DNA of 47,119 nt from Pelobacter sp. (lineage in GTDB: Bacteria; Desulfobacterota; Desulfuromonadia; Geobacterales; Pseudopelobacteraceae): the NCBI GenBank assembly GCA_030824515.1, contig JAVBXN010000056.1, forward strand, positions 1-47,119, read 5' to 3'. The position numbers were made by a program, and so were the translations under genes. Shown one piece after another: positions 10,556 through 18,583 of the stretch (the first letter of the stretch is position 1; every line of letters begins with the position of its first letter). Under the pieces are notes generated by a model that was not told the DNA's origin, did not search any database, and saw nothing but the letters and a program-made list of their open reading frames with translations.

Positions 10556-10815
10556 GCAAAAAGACGGCATATTCTGAAACAGGCAGTCAGGACGGGAATA
10601 TGTATATGCAAGATGCACTCGAATCTCTGGACAGGGACATTGCCTGATAGACCAAAGGGATTGGGGTAGTGTCCGAGTTTCAACTGCATTTTCCCCGGAT
10701 TAAATTCATGGTAATTTGATTTCGGACGGCATTGCCGGTCCGACTGTTTGCTCTTACAAGCTATCAATACCACCGGAGGCTTCCACCTCAACTCTTACTT
10801 ATGCATTCAAACACC
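10556..10815. other. Intergenic region with no gene recognised
   Basis: These 260 bases lie between the convergent cowN and hepT genes. I see no supported coding frame and no hairpin with a T-run, so the terminators of the two flanking units are not obvious. Confidence 0.4.
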
Positions 10816-11160
10816 TTACTTAATTCCCTTGACTATCTCCTGAATAGCATCAAGCATCAGGGGCAAATCGTTGTGAACGGTGTTCCAGACAATCTCCAGA
10901 TCGACACCGAAATATTCGTGCGCCAGCAGGTTACGAAAATCCTTGATGTCCTGCCAGGGGATCTCCGGGTAGCCATCTTTCAACGCTGCCGACAACTTGC
11001 CCACGGACTCGCCGATAATTTCAAACTCGCGGATCACCGCCGAGTAACGCATGCGATCCTGAACGAACGTATCACAGGTCAAGCCCTGAACATACGTCTG
11101 GATAGCCGTGCCGGATTCCAGAATATCCTGACAATAGAGAAGCTGCGGACGCTCAGACAT
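10816..11160 (-). CDS. hepT: HepT-like toxin of a type VII (MntA/HepT) toxin-antitoxin pair
   Basis: The 114-residue all-helical protein belongs to the HepT/DUF86 family of HEPN ribonuclease toxins. The catalytic R-x4-H-x-Y motif is intact as RNLLAHEY, followed by FGVD, near residue 80. I chose the ATG at 11160 because AAGGAAA lies upstream; a TTG at 11178 would add six residues. It overlaps the end of the antitoxin gene by eight bases, the usual antitoxin-first order. In characterised pairs, MntA adds AMP units to the tyrosine of this motif and so silences the toxin. It lies between cowN and nifH2 and is not related to nitrogen fixation. Confidence 0.88.
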   Translation of the reverse strand: MSERPQLLYCQDILESGTAIQTYVQGLTCDTFVQDRMRYSAVIREFEIIGESVGKLSAALKDGYPEIPWQDIKDFRNLLAHEYFGVDLEIVWNTVHNDLPLMLDAIQEIVKGIK

Positions 11161-11452
11161 GGATGATTTCCTTGGCAACCATTTCCCGCACCAACGGCTT
11201 TAAGGTACTCTCAATGCCGAGATCTACTTTCTTGCCGAGCTGCTGTTCAAGGTAGCGCCTGATACCAAGGAAATTCCCCAAGGACTTCTTTTCGGACCTG
11301 ATCTCTATGGCAATGTCGATATCTGAATCCTCGCGAGCCTCTCCCCTGGCATAACTGCCGAAGAGACCAACGCTCACCACGCCGAAACGTTGCGCCATTT
11401 CATCCTTGTGCGTCTGCAAAAACGTTATGATATCGTTTTTATTGCTGACCAT
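11153..11452 (-). CDS. mntA: MntA-like minimal nucleotidyltransferase antitoxin
   Basis: The 99-residue protein is a minimal nucleotidyltransferase with the diagnostic GSYARGEAREDSDIDI motif (GSxxRG...DxD) near residues 31-46, giving the two metal-binding aspartates. A third acidic position is likely VDLGIES near residue 78. It would adenylylate and neutralise the adjacent HepT. It is read first, and its last bases overlap the hepT start. Length and motif match the family well. Confidence 0.88.
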   Translation of the reverse strand: MVSNKNDIITFLQTHKDEMAQRFGVVSVGLFGSYARGEAREDSDIDIAIEIRSEKKSLGNFLGIRRYLEQQLGKKVDLGIESTLKPLVREMVAKEIIHV

Positions 11453-11596
11453 GTCGCTGCTCCTTGAGCTTTCTTAACGGGAGTATAGGAAACAATGCGG
11501 TGTTGCGTCCACACATTTTACAAAACCGCTTTTGCTTCGTCCCAATCACGCCGCCCTACGACTATTCTCCATCTCCCGCCGCACAACGTCACATTT

Positions 11597-12754
11597 TTAC
11601 AATCCTTCAAACAGATTACCACCGTTGCTGCTCAGATCCATCAGCGGCACCACCTCCACCTTTTCCGCCAACGCATAGCGCCGCTCTCCCGGATAGATCA
11701 CTGCCAGCCGGTCGAGCCGCAGATCATCCAGCGCGGTGCGCATGGAGGGAGTCAGCCGCGGTGCGTCGGCCCGCTTGATTTCAACCCCGAAACGCCGGCC
11801 ATCCTTGAAGAGCAGCAGATCCAGCTCCGCCCCAGCGTGAGTGGCCCAGAAATAGACTTCATCGGGCTGGACCGAGCTGATGATCTCCTCGATGATATAC
11901 CCTTCCCATGATGCGCCGCATTTCGGGTGAGAAAGAAGCTCCGGCATGGTTCGGATGCCCAGCAGTTGATGGAGGAGACCACTGTCGCGGATATAGACCT
12001 TGGGTGACTTTACCTGGCGCTTTTTCAGGTTCTCGTACCATGGTTGAAGCTGCCTGACCATATACACCCCTGTAAGCAGATCAAGATAGCGCCGCACCGA
12101 TGTTTCGCCGATTCCCAGGGAGCGGGCCGGTTCCGCGGCGTTCCAGACCTGGCCGTGGTAATGGGCAAGCATGGTCCAGAAACGGAACAGGGTAGCTGCC
12201 GGGGTGCCGAGGCCAAAGGAAGGAATATCCCTTTCCAGAAGCGTCTGAATGAAACTTTTTCGCCAGGCAACGCTATTGCTGTCACTCGTTGCCAGGAACG
12301 AAAGCGGGAAGCCGCCCCGCAGCCAATGGATCTGATGAGCCGGCATCCCCACATCCGCAATACTGAAACCGCTCAGCAGGACGGTTTCCATCCGGCCGGC
12401 CAGCGACTCCGATGACTGACGAAGGAGATCGGGCGCGGCGCTGCCCAGAATGAGAAACCGGGCAGGCAAGGGGGTTCGGTCGGCAAGGACTCGCAGGATG
12501 GGGAATAGTTCCGGCCGCCGCTGCACTTCATCGATCACCACAAGTCCCGAGAGGTCGCGGAGCGCCGTCATCGGTTCATCAAGTCGAGCTAGGCTCATTG
12601 GGTCTTCAAGATCAAAATAGGCGGCAGAATCAGTCGGCACGAATTTCCGGGCAAGGGTGGTCTTGCCGCACTGGCGGGGGCCGAGAAGGGCCACTACCCG
12701 GCTGCGTTCTAGCGCCGTGACTATGGCATTGTGGGTAATGTTACGGAGAATCAT
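11597..12754 (-). CDS. AAA-type ATPase with DUF4143 domain
   Basis: The 385-residue product has a P-loop GPRQCGKTT near residue 25, a Walker B VVIDEVQRRPELF near residue 72, a sensor region FLILGSAAPDLL, and a C-terminal DUF4143 domain with a nuclease-like ending (GAELDLLLFKDGRRFGVEIKRADAP). Such proteins are common and widely transferred; their cellular role is largely unknown. It has no evident operon partner, since about 140 bases separate it from mntA. Together with the toxin-antitoxin pair it forms an accessory patch inside the nif neighbourhood. Confidence 0.88.
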   Translation of the reverse strand: MILRNITHNAIVTALERSRVVALLGPRQCGKTTLARKFVPTDSAAYFDLEDPMSLARLDEPMTALRDLSGLVVIDEVQRRPELFPILRVLADRTPLPARFLILGSAAPDLLRQSSESLAGRMETVLLSGFSIADVGMPAHQIHWLRGGFPLSFLATSDSNSVAWRKSFIQTLLERDIPSFGLGTPAATLFRFWTMLAHYHGQVWNAAEPARSLGIGETSVRRYLDLLTGVYMVRQLQPWYENLKKRQVKSPKVYIRDSGLLHQLLGIRTMPELLSHPKCGASWEGYIIEEIISSVQPDEVYFWATHAGAELDLLLFKDGRRFGVEIKRADAPRLTPSMRTALDDLRLDRLAVIYPGERRYALAEKVEVVPLMDLSSNGGNLFEGL

Positions 12755-12937
12755 GGAAGCATATTACCTCGAAAATCCTCCATGTCAAGGTGGAATTTCA
12801 AGGTAGTACCAGGATTTAGCCGGGTCATCCCGACAGTTGATCGAGCGGATCCCGGCTCGGAGTACTGGGGCCTAGAAAGTGTCTACATTTTTACCTGCAT
12901 GTTTATAATTGCTGGCAGATGTAACGAAATACGCAGA

Positions 12938-12968
12938 AAAATGGCCGCATCCCGGCGAGGATACGGCC
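12938..12968 (-). terminator. Intrinsic terminator after nifH2
   Basis: On the minus strand GGCCGTATCC and GGATGCGGCC pair (10 bp, one G-U) around a six-base loop, followed by ATTTTTC. It lies 25 bases past the nifH2 stop, so nifH2 is a single-gene transcript. Confidence 0.8.
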
Positions 12969-12992
12969 TTAACAATCATCAGGTGGTATACA

Positions 12993-13919
<927 letters not shown>

Positions 13920-13985
13920 TCATGGCGGCGGCGCTGTCGTCATGATCCCCGGCCTTGTGAGCTTTGTGCTCCATGCTTGCCTGGT

Positions 13986-14031
13986 AAAAAAACGCCCCGC
14001 ATCTCATTGCTGAGTGCGGGGCGCGGATGCC
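13986..14031 (-). terminator. nifH2 leader terminator overlapped by a GGC-hexaloop-GCC hairpin
   Basis: On the minus strand GGC-AUCCGC-GCC (14031-14020) is followed by a strong terminator: 9 bp, a one-base bulge, 4 more bp, a GCAA tetraloop (14007-14010) and seven Us. The hexaloop keeps A at position 1 but has C rather than G at position 4, so it is the most divergent of the four leaders. It lies 130 bases before the nifH2 start. Confidence 0.7.
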
Positions 14032-14093
14032 GGGTTATCAGAGTTTGAAGGTTGTTTTCAGCGACGCTTTCCGGTCACCTTACAACTGAGGCT

Positions 14094-14108
14094 ACACTAT
14101 CCATGCCA
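14094..14108 (-). promoter_or_regulatory. Candidate degenerate sigma-54 promoter of nifH2
   Basis: The minus strand reads TGGCATGGATAGTGT: a good -24 element, but GT instead of GC at -12, with correct spacing. A weaker alternative with GG-N10-GC lies at 14066-14079. Neither is as good as the nifH1, nifV or nifB promoters. Confidence 0.4.
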
Positions 14109-14253
14109 AGCGGTTAAAAACAGGCAGATCCTCGTATTCAGCGCATTCAAAGGGTAATCGCATGCGCAGGAGAATCAGGATCACCGATTAAATGATCATG
14201 TTCTATACAGTGTGACCGGTATTCATGCAGGTCATGGACAGCGCTGAAATGGG

Positions 14254-15903
14254 TCAGAGTATGAACCTTCCCACCAGCAGTTTCAGCTCTTCCGCCTGTT
14301 GTGCCAGCATTCCGGAAGCATGGGCTGACTCTTCCGCCCCACGTGCGGTGGCCTGCACCGCATCAGTGATCTGCATCATGTTGTTTGATATCTCACTGGT
14401 GGTTACGGTTTGCTGTTCGGCAGCGGTGGCAATCTGGTTGACCTGTGTCGCCACATCATTGATCTCGTTCAATATCTGTTGCAATGCCTGTCCGGACCTG
14501 TAAGCTTCACTGGTGCCGGTTTCTACTTCGCGCACCCCCTCCTGCATGGCATCTACGGCAAGCCTGGTTTCTGACTGTATGGTTTTTATCATGTCGCCGA
14601 TTTCCCTGGTGGCTCGTGTGGTCCGCTCTGCCAGCGCCCTGACCTCATCGGCCACCACGGCAAATCCGCGTCCCTGCTCTCCGGCACGAGCCGCCTCGAT
14701 AGCGGCATTCAGCGCAAGCAGGTTGGTCTGGTCGGCAATATCCTCGATAGTACCGATAATGGCGCCGATCTGATCCGAACGATCTCCCAGGTTCTGAACG
14801 GTATGAGCCGTGGCGCTGACCCGCTCGGCAATCCGCATCATTACCTGCACCGTTGCGTTAACTACCTCAGTCCCGTTGTTGGCGGTGTTGCTTGCCAGTC
14901 CGGCTCCATTGGCCGCCATCAGGCAGTTCTGGGCGATGTCTCCGGATGTGGCCGACATTTCTTCTCCGGCGGTGGCGACTGTCGTGGCCTTGCAGGCCGC
15001 ATCCTCACTTCCGCTCGCGATCAGACCGGCGGATGAGTGTAACTGCTGCGAGGCAGAAGCGATGTTTTCCGCCGAGCCCACAACCTGTGAAACCATACCG
15101 CGCAGATTTTCAACCATCTCCCTCATGGACCCCAGCACACTATCTGATCCGCCTTTGGCGCACACATTTACAGAAAGATCGCCGTTTGCCACCTGGCGGG
15201 CAATGGAGGCGACATACGCCGGATCGCCACCCAGGTGTTTGTTTACGTTGCGGATAAGGAAGTAGAAAATTGCCCCGAGCGACACCAGAAAGACTATGCC
15301 AAGGGAAACCACCGTAATCCTGGTCGTCCGAAGCATCGTTGCGGCCCGCCTCTCGGTAGCGGCGTTTTCGGCATTGGTCAAACCGACGATCTCGTCAATT
15401 ACCTTGCGGTGCGCCTCATAGGCCGGCGAGAGTGTGTCGAAGAGCAATTTTTCAGCCGGTTCGCGCTTGCCCGAGATCAATGCGGGAAAATACACCTTTT
15501 CAGCGGCATCGTAAAACGCCACCGCCGGCTTGTAGGCCTGTTCCAGCATCAGGGTTCTGATCCTGCCCTCCGGCAGTTCCCTGGTCCAATAGGCATGGCG
15601 ATCGTCATATTCACCGCGTAGTTTTTTCAGGCGTTCCTGAAACGGCGCTACTTTAGAAGGGTCTTTCTCTTCCAGGGCCTGCAGAAGGACCAGGTAGGAT
15701 TCGATGATGTACTCGGGGGGCGGAAGGATATCGGCAATCAGGTCTTTTCCCCTGACGATGTCCAGATATACCGGGCCGTTGACCTTGATCCGTTCGGTTG
15801 AAAGACTCATGGTTACGACAAGGACAATCATGCCGAGGGCGATCAGGCAGCAGGTGGCAACAAGTTTGGACGTGAGTGTGAGGCGGGCTCCGGAATCTCT
15901 CAT
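14254..15903 (-). CDS. Methyl-accepting chemotaxis protein
   Basis: This 549-residue chemoreceptor has a membrane helix near residues 8-30, a periplasmic helical sensor region (about 31-185, four-helix-bundle type), and a second helix ([20 protein letters not shown]). A HAMP linker and a cytoplasmic signalling hairpin follow, with the conserved tip [19 protein letters not shown] and [18 protein letters not shown]. The ATG at 15903 is chosen because GGAGG lies eight bases upstream. It is a single gene; the ligand is unknown. An inverted repeat (GTGGCCG...CGGCCAC, 15951-15972) lies upstream and may be an operator. It could link motility to conditions favouring nitrogen fixation, but only its position suggests this. 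Confidence 0.95.
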   Translation of the reverse strand: MRDSGARLTLTSKLVATCCLIALGMIVLVVTMSLSTERIKVNGPVYLDIVRGKDLIADILPPPEYIIESYLVLLQALEEKDPSKVAPFQERLKKLRGEYDDRHAYWTRELPEGRIRTLMLEQAYKPAVAFYDAAEKVYFPALISGKREPAEKLLFDTLSPAYEAHRKVIDEIVGLTNAENAATERRAATMLRTTRITVVSLGIVFLVSLGAIFYFLIRNVNKHLGGDPAYVASIARQVANGDLSVNVCAKGGSDSVLGSMREMVENLRGMVSQVVGSAENIASASQQLHSSAGLIASGSEDAACKATTVATAGEEMSATSGDIAQNCLMAANGAGLASNTANNGTEVVNATVQVMMRIAERVSATAHTVQNLGDRSDQIGAIIGTIEDIADQTNLLALNAAIEAARAGEQGRGFAVVADEVRALAERTTRATREIGDMIKTIQSETRLAVDAMQEGVREVETGTSEAYRSGQALQQILNEINDVATQVNQIATAAEQQTVTTSEISNNMMQITDAVQATARGAEESAHASGMLAQQAEELKLLVGRFIL

Positions 15904-15950
15904 TACAAAAACCTCCATACAAAGGTTAGTGTGCCGAGACTCCGTTGTCT

Positions 15951-15972
15951 GTGGCCGGCAAATTTCGGCCAC
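15951..15972. promoter_or_regulatory. Inverted repeat upstream of the chemoreceptor gene
   Basis: GTGGCCG and CGGCCAC flank eight bases, about 50 bases before the chemoreceptor start. It has no U-run, so an operator is more likely than a terminator. Confidence 0.3.
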
Positions 15973-16041
15973 AATAACATCTCATGAAATATTGTCAAGT
16001 ACAGTTAATTAATCTTTTTAATCCACTAATTATACTGGCTA

Positions 16042-16473
16042 CTACGGCTGGCTGATGACAATGAACCGCTCATCAAACCAGGGTTCCAGCAGAGGCCGCA
16101 CATCCTCCCACGCCAGCCCTCCGCCACCGCAACCGGGGCGCGGGACGACAATCCGCGGCCATCCGGAAAGATCTGTCAACTCACGCAGTTCTTGAGCAGA
16201 GCGGCTTATGATACGCAGATCCGGGAGCGACCAGGCGGTCTCCTCCACCGGAAAGCTGATGATGCCGCAGCCCAGATCAAAGACGTGGCTGCCCTGTTCC
16301 GCAAGCATCCTGCCTAATTTCAGGGCAAGTCCGGGATGACTGATAACCGCTTCCCGGGCCACACCCCGCCCGAATACAGCCCGGCCATCCCGTGTCAACG
16401 AGCCGTTGACGGTGATGACGATCGGCACGCCACGGTCGGCGTGTGCCCAGATATCGCCTAACGCCTCAAGCAT
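16042..16473 (-). CDS. Macro-domain (ADP-ribose-binding) protein
   Basis: The 143-residue protein is a single macro-like domain. TVNGSLTRDGRAVFGRGVA near the N-terminus corresponds to the ADP-ribose-contacting loop, and PRPGCGGGGLAWEDVRPLLE near the C-terminus matches the P-x-G-C-G-x-G-G-L-x-W motif of the TARG1/Poa1/DarG branch. Members bind ADP-ribose or remove it from targets. It overlaps the preceding small gene by 16 bases and ends a chain running from nifV. With draG 9 kb away, this gives two ADP-ribose-handling genes near nif. A role in NifH or metabolite de-ADP-ribosylation is inferred, not shown. Confidence 0.75.
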   Translation of the reverse strand: MLEALGDIWAHADRGVPIVITVNGSLTRDGRAVFGRGVAREAVISHPGLALKLGRMLAEQGSHVFDLGCGIISFPVEETAWSLPDLRIISRSAQELRELTDLSGWPRIVVPRPGCGGGGLAWEDVRPLLEPWFDERFIVISQP

Positions 16474-16748
16474 TCCCGCCCCGAACCGAGCAGATAATCA
16501 TAGACTTCCCCACGGGTCGAGACGAAACCGGGCATATCGTTGAGGAGATCTTCCAGCATGTTAAGCTCCCGGCCATCATCGCTTCCCAGCTCGTTCATCA
16601 CCGCATTCATCATCGGCAGGATTTCGTACAGGTCATGGCGGTTGAAGGGTGCCGGATCCGGCAGGCCCGCAAACTTGGGTTCTTCACGTCTGGCGATGTC
16701 ACGGGGGTATTTGAATTTGAAGTCGGAGGCTTTGACTACGATTGGCAT
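16458..16748 (-). CDS. Uncharacterised 96-residue protein downstream of nifV
   Basis: I do not recognise a family. The protein has no signal peptide, cysteine cluster or membrane helix. It starts PIVVKASDFKFKYPRDIARR, has a Pro-rich turn (GLPDPAPFNRHD) and then an acidic helical half (ILPMMNAVMNELG, LNMLEDLLNDM). The ATG at 16748 has GAGGTG just upstream. Its end overlaps the macro-protein start by 16 bases, so the two are probably made together. About 100 bases separate it from the CGG-tailed protein upstream. Function unknown. Confidence 0.7.
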   Translation of the reverse strand: MPIVVKASDFKFKYPRDIARREEPKFAGLPDPAPFNRHDLYEILPMMNAVMNELGSDDGRELNMLEDLLNDMPGFVSTRGEVYDYLLGSGRECLRR

Positions 16749-16856
16749 AGGGCACCTCAAGTATCAGTAAAATAGTTTAAATAGCACGGAGAAACAAAGT
16801 TACGGAGAGAAACAAATCTCTACGCGCCCTCCCCCAACTCCGTGTTATTCATGGAA

Positions 16857-17090
16857 TCAGTGCCCGCCGCAGCCGCCTCCGCAACCCCCGCCACAGCCGG
16901 GCTTGACGATGTCGGCGGCTTTCGGTTTGTCGCAGAGGTTGAGCGATGAACGGTCCACAAACCAGGCCTCGTCCTCCATCTTCCCTTGCAGCTCGTTTTT
17001 CTTGAGCATCATCAGCACCCGCATTTCGGTTGTTTCCAGCAGCTGGGCCGCTTCGGCAATCGGTACAAAAGATGTTCCCGCTCCACACAT
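16857..17090 (-). CDS. Small protein with helix-turn-helix-like body and Cys-Gly tail
   Basis: The 77-residue product starts MCGAGTSFVPIAEAAQLL. Its body (TTEMRVLMMLKKNELQGK followed by AWFVDRSSL) resembles MerR/excisionase-type DNA-binding folds. A tail follows a single cysteine (NLCDKP) and reads PGCGGGCGGGCGGH, which could bind a metal or cluster. The start has AAGGAGAG eight bases upstream. It follows nifV across a palindromic repeat. I do not know a characterised homologue. A metallo-regulator or a small metal carrier in the nif pathway are both guesses. Confidence 0.72.
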   Translation of the reverse strand: MCGAGTSFVPIAEAAQLLETTEMRVLMMLKKNELQGKMEDEAWFVDRSSLNLCDKPKAADIVKPGCGGGCGGGCGGH

Positions 17091-17134
17091 GATTTTCTCT
17101 CCTTTTTGGTTCGACTCTCCATTCCAAAAGCTAA

Positions 17135-17240
17135 CCCCTCCTGTCCTCCCCTTATCTAAGGGGAGGGACGCACTGTAGTTACAGTGGTGATGGTTTAGCT
17201 CCCCCTCTTAAGATAAGAGGGGGTTGGGGGGAGTTATGAA
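17135..17240. repeat. Palindromic repeat related to the nifH-nifD spacer
   Basis: Two hairpins (CTCCCCTTATCTAAGGGGAG type and CCCCCTCTTAAGATAAGAGGGGG type) face each other as imperfect inverted copies, the same architecture as 1430-1515. It lies between nifV and the CGG-tailed gene and could weaken read-through. Confidence 0.65.
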
Positions 17241-17242
17241 CT

Positions 17243-18397
17243 CTACGCCGCCTTTGGCAGCGTTTCTTCGCCAAGATAGATGGACATCAACTCACCGTTG
17301 GTCAGATCGCGCTTGCGCCTGCAGGACATGGCTCGCGTCAGTTCCAATAGCGGCGTAGCCTGCTTCCGCTCAACTGCAATACCCATGCTGCGATAGCGCT
17401 CGATCAATCCGCCGGTGCCGGAGTGCTTGCCGATCACGATGCTGCGGGTCAGGCCCACTTCGGCCGGGTCGAAGCCTTCGTAGTTGTGAGGATCCTTGAT
17501 GACGCCATCGGCATGCAGGCCCGATTCGTGGGCAAAGACCCGTTCACCCACCACCGGCTTGGAAACCGAGAGCGGACGTTGGGAGGCCTTGGCGACGAAG
17601 AGCGACATCTCCCGGAAACGATGGGTATCGATGCCGGTCTCCAGGCCGCAGGCATGTTTCAGTCCCATCACGACCTCTTCCAGCGCCGCGTTGCCGGCGC
17701 GCTCTCCCAGACCGTTGATGGTGGTGTTGACGAACCTGGCGCCGGCTCTTATGCCGGCAATGGCGTTGGCTGTGGCCATCCCCAGGTCATTGTGGGTATG
17801 CACCTCGATATCGACTTCGGGAACAGCCTTTCTGAGAAATGCAACCTTATCGAACATCGCAAACGGATCCATGATCCCCAGCGTGTCGCAGAAGCGGAAA
17901 CGGTCGCCACCCAGCGAACGGGTGATCTCCATCAGCTCCACCAGGAAGCCCATGTCGGCCCGACTGGCATCCTCGCCGCCGACCGATACATACAGGTCAT
18001 GCTGTTTGGCAAAACCGAGGGCGACTTTGAGCTGTTCCTTGACCGCCGCACGATTTTTGCGCAATTTGTGTGCTATCATCTGATCGGAAACCGAGAGTGA
18101 AATATCCACCGCCCCTACTCCACAGGCGATACTTGCCTCGATTTCAGGCACCAGCGCCCGGTTCCAGGTGATCAGGCGGGCGGAGAGTCCCAGGTCAACC
18201 AGTGCCCGGATTCCGGCCTGTTCCTCAACCCCCATGGCGGGGATGCCGCATTCGATCTCTCCCACGCCGATCGAATCCAGCATGCGGGCAATTGCGATTT
18301 TTTCGCGTTTGGAGAAGACCACCCCGGCGGTCTGTTCGCCGTCGCGTAGCGTGGTGTCGTCGATGACGATAGTTTGCCTGTTTTCTGTGCATGTCAT
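17243..18397 (-). CDS. nifV: Homocitrate synthase NifV
   Basis: NifV condenses acetyl-CoA with 2-oxoglutarate to homocitrate, the organic ligand of FeMo-cofactor. The 384-residue protein has the family start DDTTLRDGEQTAGV, the metal-binding HTHNDLGMATANA, GLGERAGNAALEEV, and HESGLHADG followed by the IGKHSG region. Length is normal. It lacks the C-terminal regulatory domain of leucine-type isopropylmalate synthases, which supports NifV over LeuA. The start follows GGAGG. Upstream are a perfect sigma-54 promoter and a terminator leader. Three small genes follow on the same strand. Confidence 0.96.
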   Translation of the reverse strand: MTCTENRQTIVIDDTTLRDGEQTAGVVFSKREKIAIARMLDSIGVGEIECGIPAMGVEEQAGIRALVDLGLSARLITWNRALVPEIEASIACGVGAVDISLSVSDQMIAHKLRKNRAAVKEQLKVALGFAKQHDLYVSVGGEDASRADMGFLVELMEITRSLGGDRFRFCDTLGIMDPFAMFDKVAFLRKAVPEVDIEVHTHNDLGMATANAIAGIRAGARFVNTTINGLGERAGNAALEEVVMGLKHACGLETGIDTHRFREMSLFVAKASQRPLSVSKPVVGERVFAHESGLHADGVIKDPHNYEGFDPAEVGLTRSIVIGKHSGTGGLIERYRSMGIAVERKQATPLLELTRAMSCRRKRDLTNGELMSIYLGEETLPKAA

Positions 18398-18414
18398 AAC
18401 AACCTCCGGAATGC

Positions 18415-18455
18415 AAAAACGCCGCGCCCCCAGTGGAGACGCGGCGCCGTTGCCG
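18415..18455 (-). terminator. nifV leader terminator overlapped by a GGC-hexaloop-GCC hairpin
   Basis: On the minus strand CGGC-AACGGC-GCCG (18455-18442) forms a 4-bp stem with hexaloop AACGGC. It shares its 3' arm with a 12-bp terminator (arms 18446-18435 and 18431-18420, loop of three) followed by UUUUU. The predicted transcription start is only about 16 bases upstream. The hexaloop sequence is identical to that before nifB. Confidence 0.8.
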
Positions 18456-18482
18456 TGTTCACTATTACTGCCAGGCTTCTTT

Positions 18483-18497
18483 GCATCGGGTGTGCCA
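18483..18497 (-). promoter_or_regulatory. Sigma-54 promoter of nifV
   Basis: The minus strand reads TGGCACACCCGATGC, with GG and GC exactly ten bases apart. The predicted start is near 18471. Confidence 0.85.
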
Positions 18498-18524
18498 TTC
18501 CGGTCAGGAATTATCAGACACCGG

Positions 18525-18552
18525 TTGCTTAATTTCCGACATGGGGTATCAT
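18525..18552 (+). promoter_or_regulatory. Candidate sigma-70 promoter of the kinase/GGDEF pair
   Basis: TTGCTT and TATCAT are 16 bases apart. The start would lie about 25 bases before the kinase ATG. It is divergent from nifV. Confidence 0.4.
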
Positions 18553-18583
18553 TATATCAAGTTCTCATTACCTGAGGCTCACC

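Noticed and set aside
11453..11596. Possible short gene between mntA and the DUF4143 ATPase
   Set aside because: Frames here have no ribosome site and no recognisable composition or motif.
14066..14079. Alternative sigma-54 site for nifH2 with GG-N10-GC
   Set aside because: The flanking bases do not match TGGCAC/TTGC. The site at 14094-14108 has a better -24 element, so I listed that one at low confidence.
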